Shown piece after piece: positions 41,621-48,315 of a stretch of DNA of 64,000 nt (positions are counted from its first letter, which is position 1; each line of letters begins with the position of its first letter). The notes under the pieces are model-generated. The model was not told where the DNA came from. It made no database searches and worked only from the letters and a program-made list of their open reading frames with translations. Both the position numbers and the translations under genes were made by a program. Source of the DNA: F23-B02 sp963613665 (lineage in GTDB: Bacteria; Bacillota; Clostridia; Oscillospirales; Oscillospiraceae); contig CAVEAL010000012.1 in assembly GCA_963613665.1 (NCBI GenBank), forward strand, positions 1-64,000. The letters are read 5' to 3'.

Positions 41621-41640
41621 GTTGAGTTTCAATTTTCGGA

Positions 41641-42990
41641 TCAGACGATGCCCTGAGCCAGCATTGCGTCGGCGACCTTCAGGAAGCCGGCAACGTTTGC
41701 ACCGAGCATGAGGTTGCCCGGCTCGCCGCACTCGACGGATGCGTCGTAGCATGCCTTGAAGATGTTCTTCATGATGCCGTGCAGCTTCTCGTCAACTTCC
41801 TCGAAGCTCCAGCTCATGCGGATGGAGTTCTGGCTCATCTCGAGACCGGAGGTAGCAACACCGCCGGCGTTGGAAGCCTTGCCGGGGCTGTACAGCAGGC
41901 CGTTGCCGAGGACCTTCTCAATCGCTTCCGGAGTAAGAGGCATGTTTGCGCCTTCGAATACTGCCATGCAGCCGTTGTCGATCAGGTGCTGAACGTCGTC
42001 AGCGTCCATCTCGTTCTGGGATGCGCAGGGCATTGCGATGTCGCACTTGAGCGTCCAGATGCCCTTGCGGCCCTCATGGTACTCGGAGCCGGGGACCTCG
42101 TCTGCATAGACGCTGATGCGTGCGCGGCGCTTCTGCTTGATGTCCATGACCTTCTTGAGGTCAACGCCGTCGGGATCGTAGATGTAGCCGTTGGAGTCGC
42201 ACATTGCGATAACGGTGCCGCCGAGCTGAGTGCACTTCTCTGCTGCGTACTGAGCAACGTTGCCTGCGCCGGAAACGATGACCTTCTTGCCCTCAAAGGA
42301 GGTGTTTGCAAGATGGCTGAGTGCTTCCGCTGCGTAGTAGCACAGGCCGTAGCCGGTAGCCTGGGTACGTGCCAGGGAGCCGCCGAAGGTCAGGCCCTTG
42401 CCGGTGATGACGCCGCCCTCGAAGCGGTCGACGATCTTCTTGTACTGGCCGAACATATAGCCGACCTCACGTGCGCCGACGCCGATGTCGCCTGCGGGAG
42501 TGTCGGTAAACTGACCGATGTGACGATAGAGCTCGGTCATGAAGCTCTGGCAGAAACGCATGACCTCTGCGTCGGACTTGCCCTTCGGGTCAAAGTCGGA
42601 GCCGCCCTTGCCGCCGCCCATGGGGAGGGTGGTCAGGGAGTTCTTGAGGATCTGCTCGAAGCCGAGGAACTTGATAACGGAGAGGTTGACCGAGGGATGG
42701 AAGCGCAGGCCGCCCTTGTAAGGTCCGATGGCGGAGTTGAACTGTACGCGGTAGCCGCGGTTTACCTGAACGTTGCCGTTGTCATCGACCCAGGGAACGC
42801 GGAAGGTGACGACGCGCTCGGGCTCTACGAAACGCTCGATGATAGCGTTCTTCTCCCACTCGGGGTGCTTATCAACGACGAGCTGCAGGCTCTCAAATAC
42901 TTCGCGGACAGCCTGGAGGAACTCGGGCTGGTCGGGATCGCGCTTTTCGACGGAGTCATAGACTCTCTTCAGATACTCGTTAGTAATCAT
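41641..42990 (-). CDS. gdhA: NADP-specific glutamate dehydrogenase
   Basis: 449 residues, normal for the hexameric NADP enzyme. It makes glutamate from 2-oxoglutarate and ammonia. Motifs: the 2-oxoglutarate-binding PMGGGKGGSDFDPKGKSD, TPAGDIGVGAREVGYM, GVITGKGLTFGGS and the dinucleotide-binding GAGNVAQYAAEK. I chose the ATG with AGGAGA upstream; a longer frame starting at 43053 is not preceded by a ribosome site. The 5' UTR contains a GGGAAA-CACA-TTTCCC hairpin. It is convergent with the phage cassette. Confidence 0.96.
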   Translation of the reverse strand: MITNEYLKRVYDSVEKRDPDQPEFLQAVREVFESLQLVVDKHPEWEKNAIIERFVEPERVVTFRVPWVDDNGNVQVNRGYRVQFNSAIGPYKGGLRFHPSVNLSVIKFLGFEQILKNSLTTLPMGGGKGGSDFDPKGKSDAEVMRFCQSFMTELYRHIGQFTDTPAGDIGVGAREVGYMFGQYKKIVDRFEGGVITGKGLTFGGSLARTQATGYGLCYYAAEALSHLANTSFEGKKVIVSGAGNVAQYAAEKCTQLGGTVIAMCDSNGYIYDPDGVDLKKVMDIKQKRRARISVYADEVPGSEYHEGRKGIWTLKCDIAMPCASQNEMDADDVQHLIDNGCMAVFEGANMPLTPEAIEKVLGNGLLYSPGKASNAGGVATSGLEMSQNSIRMSWSFEEVDEKLHGIMKNIFKACYDASVECGEPGNLMLGANVAGFLKVADAMLAQGIV

Positions 42991-43059
42991 GTTTTTTTCT
43001 CTCCTAATGAAAAAATTGATAACTGAATCATTTAAGGGAAACACATTTCCCACTCTCAG

Positions 43060-43088
43060 ATTTTATTCCTTACGGACTAAATATACAA
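43060..43088 (-). promoter_or_regulatory. Probable gdhA promoter
   Basis: On the minus strand TTGTAT, 17 bases, TAAAAT, about 70 bases upstream of the gdhA start. Confidence 0.55.
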
Positions 43089-43262
43089 TTGTGAGATGTT
43101 ATAAAAATGAACCGTAAAAAACCGTCATATTGCACCAAAAAAGATGCGGTTAAAGCGTGTTTGCTCCGTTCGGATGTGCCAATTGCACATGAACAGCAAC
43201 ATTACGATATTTTTTTAACACTGTGCCAACAGGAATTTTTGAGAAATAGCATACAAAAGGGC

Positions 43263-43291
43263 TTGACAAACTATGCAAAAGCGTGTACTAT
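43263..43291 (+). promoter_or_regulatory. Promoter of the zinc-ribbon-like small gene
   Basis: TTGACA, a 17-base spacer and TACTAT. The DNA between here and the gdhA promoter (43089-43262) shows no gene I believe. Confidence 0.65.
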
Positions 43292-43341
43292 CCTAAGCAG
43301 ATAACGCAAACGCATAAAATATCTTGCCAGGAGAAATGCAC

Positions 43342-43533
43342 TTGGATAGAGAATATACGAAAAACTGCTTCTGCGGGCAATGCCGCCTGCCGTTTGAAAA
43401 CGGAGAGGAGATGTTTTCGTGGGAAAACGAGCTTGTCTGCGCCGACTGCTTTGACGCGCTGTTTTCGGAGCTTGACCGCTATGAGCGCGCAGAGCTCATA
43501 GGCAGCAGGGTAAAAAATTACCGGCGCTCATGA
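43342..43533 (+). CDS. Small zinc-ribbon-like protein
   Basis: 63 residues. Two Cys pairs, NCFCGQC near the N terminus and LVCADCFDALF about 20 residues later, form a probable zinc ribbon; the C terminus is a charged helix. I propose the TTG start at 43342, eight bases after AGGAG. The ATG at 43336 almost touches that site. It has its own promoter. No known family; a role in binding protein or nucleic acid is possible. Its downstream neighbour is convergent. Confidence 0.55.
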   Translation: MDREYTKNCFCGQCRLPFENGEEMFSWENELVCADCFDALFSELDRYERAELIGSRVKNYRRS

Positions 43534-43635
43534 AGAATGCCGGTAAGCAGAGACAGGATTTATATGATTGAGCTGAAACGGCAGCGGCAGAAGGCAGATC
43601 AGGGCAGAGACGTCCTTTGTCTTGCCGCGTATCCG

Positions 43636-44055
43636 TCAGCCGAGGCCGAGGATGGACAGCGTGCGCGTATCGGCTCTGCCGCCGTAGAATTTATCCAGAA
43701 CGGCGGTGAACACGGGATCATCCGACACCTGCGAAAACAGCGTCATGCACGAGCGCAGCTTGAGATCGTCCGGATAGCCCATGACGGCGGCCGCGTCGGA
43801 GCTCTCAAGCGTCAGCAGCGCCCGGGATATCTCGATAAGGCGCGCGCCCAGCAGGGGATGGGCGATATACCGCCGCGCCTCGTCTATGTCCGCTATCGCG
43901 TAAAGCTGCGCGGTGTAGCTCATGCCGAGGCCTGCGATCTGCGGGAAGATGTACCACATCCAGTGGCTGCGCTTGTGTCCCGCGCGTATCTCGCGCAGCG
44001 CAGTGTCGTAGGAATGCTCCTGCGCGACGAGAAATCTTTCAAGAGAATCGTTCAT
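43636..44055 (-). CDS. DUF1810 family protein
   Basis: 139 residues. LERFLVAQEHSYDTALREIRAGHKRSHWMWYIFPQIAGLG and YAIADIDEARRYIAHPLLGARL are the hallmark segments of the DUF1810 family, small helical proteins widespread in bacteria with unknown role. The start was set at the ATG preceded by GAGGTG; an upstream in-frame ATG at 44127 adds a hydrophobic stretch that is not part of the family. Confidence 0.88.
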   Translation of the reverse strand: MNDSLERFLVAQEHSYDTALREIRAGHKRSHWMWYIFPQIAGLGMSYTAQLYAIADIDEARRYIAHPLLGARLIEISRALLTLESSDAAAVMGYPDDLKLRSCMTLFSQVSDDPVFTAVLDKFYGGRADTRTLSILGLG

Positions 44056-44190
44056 GATGTGCACCTCTATGGGATCGTTTTTATAAAGTTTAGCACTTAT
44101 TAGCGGGATAAGCAAGAGCCGCTTCAAAGCTCCGCTTTTTAAAGCGGAGGGTAATAAGAAAAAACCTCCGCACTTTCATGCGAAGGCTTT

Positions 44191-44275
44191 TGGTGGGGGA
44201 TGGTGGATTCGAACCACCGAAGGCATTGCCAGCAGATTTACAGTCTGTCCCCTTTGGCCACTCGGGAAATCCCCC
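44191..44275 (-). tRNA. tRNA-Tyr (GTA)
   Basis: Class II tRNA with a long variable arm. On the minus strand the acceptor GGGGGAT pairs with ATCCCCC, the anticodon loop reads CTGTAAA with anticodon GTA, and the T loop is TTCGAAT. CCA is encoded. Confidence 0.95.
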
Positions 44276-44303
44276 ATATACGATATGAAATTTGCTTTGA
44301 CGG

Positions 44304-44379
44304 TGGAGCTGGTGGACGGACTCGAACCCCCGACCTGCTGATTACAAATCAGCTGCTCTACCAACTGAGCTACACCAGC
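44304..44379 (-). tRNA. tRNA-Thr (TGT)
   Basis: 76 nt with encoded CCA. The acceptor GCTGGTG pairs with CACCAGC, the anticodon loop is TTTGTAA with anticodon TGT, and the T arm contains GGTTCGAGTCC. It lies 28 bases upstream of tRNA-Tyr on the same strand, so they are likely cotranscribed. Confidence 0.95.
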
Positions 44380-44461
44380 ACGATACCGGCTCAAATATAA
44401 TAGCAAACCGATCTGAGTTTGTCAATATAAATTTTAATTATTTTATCGAGGGAGAAAACAA

Positions 44462-44704
44462 ATGAAACTGATCGAACTTTCGGAGGAATATGCGCAGAGC
44501 GCAGAGCTGTGCAGAGGGCGCATAGCCGAGCTCAGAAGCAGTCTCGCGGACGAGACGATGTGCGAGATCGACAGGCTGCGCCTGCGCCGCAGAATAGCGA
44601 TACTCACAAGCATGATGCGCGATACGCTCGCCGTTTCGCGCTGCCTTAAAAATTATTACGGAGATGATATCAATGCAGGAAAGAAAACTCAATATGTTTG
44701 CTAA
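44462..44704 (+). CDS. Small helical protein of unknown function next to a sigma-like regulator
   Basis: 80 residues, almost entirely helical and charged: LIELSEEYAQSAELCRGRIAELRSSL and RLRLRRRIAILTSMMRDTLAV. Similar short helical proteins are found just before sigma-region-4 activators in Firmicute phages and related elements. GGGAG lies upstream of the ATG. It overlaps the next gene by 32 bases. No catalytic motif. Confidence 0.62.
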   Translation: MKLIELSEEYAQSAELCRGRIAELRSSLADETMCEIDRLRLRRRIAILTSMMRDTLAVSRCLKNYYGDDINAGKKTQYVC

Positions 44705-44996
44705 GCAGGAGGAATACATGGCGCTGCGCCAGTACATAAGGCTCGTATCCGACGCCGAGGGCGGCGCGGCCGGAGCTCTGCGCCGCGCGATAAATTCCGA
44801 GCTCACAAGACGCCAGAAGCAGCTTATAGGCATGTACTACATCGAGCAGATGCCGATGCAGGACATAGCCGACGAGCTCGGCCTCCACATATCCAGCGTC
44901 AGCCGCACCATAAAGCGCGGCCGCGAGCGCCTGAAAAGCAGCCTCAGCTACGGCGGCAGAAACCTTATGGCATCGCTGGAATTAGAAGAAAGTTAA
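44673..44996 (+). CDS. Sigma-70 region 4-like regulator (Xpf/ArpU-like)
   Basis: 107 residues. The C-terminal half is a sigma region 4 helix-turn-helix: LTRRQKQLIGMYYIEQMPMQDIADELGLHISSVSRTIKRGRERL. There is no region 2, so it is not a full sigma factor. PBSX Xpf and phage late activators share this design. It lies 3.1 kb past the phage-derived cassette, next to the GH25 lysozyme, and is a candidate activator of the cassette. I chose ATG 44673, nine bases after GGAG. Confidence 0.78.
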   Translation: MQERKLNMFAKQEEYMALRQYIRLVSDAEGGAAGALRRAINSELTRRQKQLIGMYYIEQMPMQDIADELGLHISSVSRTIKRGRERLKSSLSYGGRNLMASLELEES

Positions 44997-45032
44997 CTTT
45001 ACAGACTTTGTGAGCCGTGATAGAATAACGGC

Positions 45033-45911
45033 ATGAAAAAGACAAAGAGAAAAAACGGAAGCCGCGCGGGGATAAGACCCGTATTTGCGGTGCTGCTCAT
45101 TGCTGCGGCGCTGCTTGCCGTGTATGCGCTCGTGCAGTCGCGCCGCACGGCCGAGACCGAGGCCGATCCGCACTACGGCATGGTCGAGGTATTTAACGGC
45201 GATGACTATGTGTGGATAGTCCCGCAGGACGGTGTGCCTCTCAACGATATGGAAAAGGACGATTTTGTCACAGATCCTGAAGGCAATCTCACCTACACCG
45301 GCGGCGAGTACAGGGCCAGCCGCGGTGTGGACGTGTCCTCGTATCAGGGCGATATCGACTGGCAGCAGGTGTACGACAGCGGCGTGCGCTTTGCGATCAT
45401 TCGCGCCGGAGGCATGTACTACGGCAGCGGCGAGCTGTACTCGGACGATTACTTCATTAAAAATATCGACGAGGCGAAGGCTGCGGGCCTGCGCGTCGGC
45501 GCGTACTTCTTCTCGCAGGCGATAACGGCCGCCGAGGCCGAGGCCGAGGCACGATTCGTACTGGAGCTCCTCGACGGGCGAGCGCTCGACCTGCCGCTGT
45601 TCTTCGACTGGGAACGCATATCGGGCGATACCGCACGCACGGACGGCCTTGATAACGAAACGCTCACGGCCTGCGCACTTGCGTTCTGCCGGACCGTGGA
45701 GGCGGCGGACTATGAGGCCGGCGTGTACATATATAATGACACCGGCTACTACGGCTACGATCTTGCGCAGCTTGGTGATTACACCTTCTGGTGCGCCGGA
45801 GTGGGCAGCTATCCGTACTTTTACTACGCCCACAAGATATGGCAGTACAGCTTCCGCGGAAGCGTCCCCGGCATCAACGCCGACTGCGACCTGAATATGA
45901 TGTTTGAATAA
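45033..45911 (+). CDS. Membrane-anchored GH25 lysozyme
   Basis: 292 residues. An N-terminal membrane helix (about 11-31) is followed by a spacer and a GH25 domain from about 92: RGVDVSSYQGDIDWQQV, AIIRAGGMY, GLRVGAYFFSQA, LPLFFDWERI with the catalytic acids, YEAGVYIYN and the C-terminal QYSFRGSVPGINADCDLN. It cleaves the MurNAc-GlcNAc bond of peptidoglycan. Similar enzymes serve phage lysis or host wall turnover; the anchor favours the host or a controlled lysis role. It follows the Xpf-like gene by 36 bases. Confidence 0.9.
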   Translation: MKKTKRKNGSRAGIRPVFAVLLIAAALLAVYALVQSRRTAETEADPHYGMVEVFNGDDYVWIVPQDGVPLNDMEKDDFVTDPEGNLTYTGGEYRASRGVDVSSYQGDIDWQQVYDSGVRFAIIRAGGMYYGSGELYSDDYFIKNIDEAKAAGLRVGAYFFSQAITAAEAEAEARFVLELLDGRALDLPLFFDWERISGDTARTDGLDNETLTACALAFCRTVEAADYEAGVYIYNDTGYYGYDLAQLGDYTFWCAGVGSYPYFYYAHKIWQYSFRGSVPGINADCDLNMMFE

Positions 45912-45919
45912 TGAAACGA

Positions 45920-45949
45920 CCGGCGGCCGAACTGCGGCCGCCGGATTTT
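45920..45949 (+). terminator. Terminator of the lysozyme gene
   Basis: CCGGCGGCCG and CGGCCGCCGG form a perfect 10-bp GC stem, followed by ATTTT. Confidence 0.75.
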
Positions 45950-45960
45950 GCGTATAAAGA

Positions 45961-45995
45961 AATAACAGCCTCCGTCGATGACGGAAGCTGTTATT
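45961..45995. terminator. Second hairpin next to tRNA-Arg
   Basis: AATAACAGC-C-TCCGT pairs with ACGGA-A-GCTGTTATT in a 15-bp stem with one mismatch. It lies just 3' of the minus-strand tRNA and can terminate it or the lysozyme transcript. Confidence 0.65.
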
Positions 45996-45996
45996 T

Positions 45997-46073
45997 TGGC
46001 ACGCCGTAAGGGATTCGAACCCCTGACCTTCTGGTCCGTAGCCAGACGCTCTATCCAGCTGAGCTAACGGCGC
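45997..46073 (-). tRNA. tRNA-Arg (ACG)
   Basis: 77 nt with encoded CCA. The acceptor GCGCCGT pairs with ACGGCGT (one G-U pair), the D arm has AGCTCAGCTGGAT, and the anticodon loop CTACGGA gives ACG. The first anticodon base is normally edited to inosine by TadA. Confidence 0.95.
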
Positions 46074-46161
46074 TTATCGCTTAGCGCCTTAGTATATTAG
46101 CACAGCCGGAGAGGAAATGCAAGTCTTTTTTAATTATTTTCGCGCGTATCGGCTAAAATAA

Positions 46162-46329
46162 TTACATTCCCAGTGAGCTTGACACCGCGTCAACTACCTC
46201 GCCCATCGTTTTCAGCGTCTTACCGACGATGTTTTTAGGCGTTTTTTTGCTGCCGGATACCGTCATGCCGGCCAGCGAGCCGACCGCAACGCCGATACCC
46301 ATGCCGACGAGAAAATTTGTCTTGTGCAT
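46162..46329 (-). CDS. Small glycine-zipper-like membrane protein
   Basis: 55 residues. MHKTNFLVGMGIGVAVGSLA opens a Gly/Ala-rich hydrophobic helix (about 6-21) of glycine-zipper type. A Lys-rich linker (GSKKTPKNIVGKT) and an amphipathic helix (MGEVVDAVSSSLGM) follow. A strong CGGAGGTG site lies seven bases before the ATG. The plan resembles short YtxH-like membrane proteins of Firmicutes. It fills most of the gap between tRNA-Arg and ymdB. Function unknown. Confidence 0.6.
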   Translation of the reverse strand: MHKTNFLVGMGIGVAVGSLAGMTVSGSKKTPKNIVGKTLKTMGEVVDAVSSSLGM

Positions 46330-46429
46330 TGTTTACACCTCCGAAATATATTATGGCCAATTTTGTTTTGCTACACAGATGTAATTTGTGCTATACTACA
46401 CTCATTACTCCAGGAGAGGAGATTTTTTT

Positions 46430-47203
46430 ATGAGTGTAAAAATTCTTGCTGTCGGCGACGTCTGCGGCGAGCCGGGGCTGGATTATCTTACAAAAAATTT
46501 GCGCCGACTGCGCAAGGAGCTGGAGCTCGGCTTTGTTGTCATAAACGGCGAAAACGCGAACGTCGTGGGCATAACGCCGCGGCAGGCCGATACGATACTT
46601 CACGCCGGAGCGGATGTCATCACCCTCGGCAATCATACATGGACGCGCACCGAGCTGCGCCCGTACCTCGACGAGCGGCGCAAGATACTGCGCCCGGCAA
46701 ACTGCGCGCCGCAGTGCCCGGGACGTGGCCTGGATGTTTACAAAACGAGCTTCGGCGACGTGTGCGTCATGAACCTGATGGGGCATTTTACGCTCGATAC
46801 GAACACCGATAATCCCTTCGTCATTGCCGACGGCTACATGGAGGAGATACGCGAGAAGATAATCCTCGTCGATTTCCACGCCGAGGGCACAAGCGAAAAA
46901 CGCGCCATGGGCTTCCTGCTCGACGGCAGGGTCAGCGCCGTCTGGGGAACGCACACGCATGTGCAGACCTCCGACGCCTGCGTCCTGCCCAACGGTACGG
47001 GCTATATAACCGACCTCGGCATGACGGGTGCGGTAAATTCGGTCATCGGCATCGAGCCGGAGCAGTCGATAGGCAAATTTTTCGGCGATCCTCCGCGCAG
47101 ATACGATTCCGCCAAGGGACCGGCGAAGCTCGAGGGCTGTGTGTTCACCATCGACCCCGAGACGGGCAAATGCCTGAACGCGGAAGGAGTGAGGTTCACA
47201 TGA
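46430..47203 (+). CDS. ymdB: YmdB family metallophosphoesterase
   Basis: 257 residues. VKILAVGDVCGEPGLDYL and NGENANVVGITPRQAD form the metal site, followed by ITLGNHTW, VDFHAEGTSEKRA and VWGTHTHVQT. The family hydrolyses 2',3'-cyclic nucleotides, and in Bacillus it affects biofilm and motility gene choice. In many Firmicutes it sits next to rny; here it precedes a nuclease-ATPase pair and overlaps it by four bases, which may mean a shared role in nucleic acid turnover. AGGAGAGGA lies ahead of the ATG. Confidence 0.9.
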   Translation: MSVKILAVGDVCGEPGLDYLTKNLRRLRKELELGFVVINGENANVVGITPRQADTILHAGADVITLGNHTWTRTELRPYLDERRKILRPANCAPQCPGRGLDVYKTSFGDVCVMNLMGHFTLDTNTDNPFVIADGYMEEIREKIILVDFHAEGTSEKRAMGFLLDGRVSAVWGTHTHVQTSDACVLPNGTGYITDLGMTGAVNSVIGIEPEQSIGKFFGDPPRRYDSAKGPAKLEGCVFTIDPETGKCLNAEGVRFT

Positions 47204-48315
47204 AAAGCTTGAAGCTGCTGCACGCGGCGGATATGCATCTTGACTCGCCCTTTGAGGGACTGGGCGCAGAAAAGGCCGTGCAGCGCAGGCAGGAGCAGCG
47301 GCAGCTGCTGTACCGCATAGCGGAGCTTGCGCGGTCAGAGCGTGTCGATCTCGTCCTGCTGGCCGGAGACCTTCTGGATTCCGACAGCAGCTATGCCGAG
47401 ACCGCCGAGGCGCTTTCCGAGGCGCTCGGGAGCATTCCCGCTCCCGTGTTCATATCGCCCGGCAATCACGATTTCTATTCGCCGCGCTCGGCCTATGCGC
47501 GCGTCAGATTTCCCGAAAACGTTCACATATTCAAAAGCCCCTCCGTTGAATGCGTGGAGCTTGCACAGCTCGGCGTGCGGGTGTGGGGAGCGGCATTCTG
47601 CGACAAATACTCGGCAGGGATGCTGCACGGCTTTTCGACCGAAAAGAGCGCCGGTATAAGAGACCTTATGTGCATCCACGGAGAGGTCGCCGCGGAGTCA
47701 GACTACGATCCGGTCACGGAGACGGATATTGCGGCCTCCGGCATGGATTATATCGCCCTCGGACACATACATAAGGAAAGCGGGCTCAAAAGAGCGGGCG
47801 GGACCTTCTACGCATGGCCCGGCTGTCCGGAGGGACGCGGCTTTGACGAAACGGGCGAAAAATATGTTTACATCGTGTCGCTCGATGCGTCGTGCACCGT
47901 AAAGCCCGTGTGCATCGCACGGCGAAAGTACGAGATACTGAACGTGCGGCTCGGAGACGACAACGCCAAGGACGCGATCCTTGCCGCACTGCCGGAGAAT
48001 ACGGGCAGCGACATTTATCGTATAGTCCTGCGCGGGGAGGCGTCGGAGCCGCCGCAGCCGGACGAGCTGCAATCGGCGCTGGAGAGCAGATTTTTCGCGC
48101 TCCAGCTGCGCGATGAAACGGTGCTCAGACGCGATGTCTGGCAGAGCGCCGGAGAGGATAATCTGCGCGGAAAGTTCCTCGGCAGGCTCAAGGCCGCTTT
48201 TGACGCGGCAAAGACCGATGCCGAGCGCGAAAAGATAAGTCAGGCCGCCCGCTGGGGGCTTGCGGCGCTGGATAACCGTGAGGAGGTGGTACGCCATGAT
48301 GATAAAAAAGCTTGA
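47200..48315 (+). CDS. DNA repair exonuclease, SbcD/YhaO-like
   Basis: 371 residues. A calcineurin-like phosphoesterase domain (about 1-240) shows LLHAADMHLDSPF, LVLLAGDLLDSD, ISPGNHDFYSP and YIALGHIHK. The C-terminal part is alpha/beta and probably binds the ATPase encoded next. With that gene it forms a Mre11/Rad50-like pair, as YhaO and YhaN do in Bacillus. It overlaps the preceding and following genes. Confidence 0.88.
   Translation: MKSLKLLHAADMHLDSPFEGLGAEKAVQRRQEQRQLLYRIAELARSERVDLVLLAGDLLDSDSSYAETAEALSEALGSIPAPVFISPGNHDFYSPRSAYARVRFPENVHIFKSPSVECVELAQLGVRVWGAAFCDKYSAGMLHGFSTEKSAGIRDLMCIHGEVAAESDYDPVTETDIAASGMDYIALGHIHKESGLKRAGGTFYAWPGCPEGRGFDETGEKYVYIVSLDASCTVKPVCIARRKYEILNVRLGDDNAKDAILAALPENTGSDIYRIVLRGEASEPPQPDELQSALESRFFALQLRDETVLRRDVWQSAGEDNLRGKFLGRLKAAFDAAKTDAEREKISQAARWGLAALDNREEVVRHDDKKA

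Noticed and set aside
32856..41640. Attachment sites of a recent prophage
   Set aside because: I saw no direct repeats flanking the cassette, no integrase gene, and no tRNA at either end.
41779..43026. Long plus-strand frame antisense to gdhA
   Set aside because: It lies fully over a certain gdhA gene; its Val/Leu/Ala-rich sequence is the expected mirror of GC-rich coding DNA.
43107..43304. 65-codon plus-strand frame between gdhA and the zinc-ribbon gene
   Set aside because: No ribosome site, unlike codon use, and it overlaps the promoter of the next gene.
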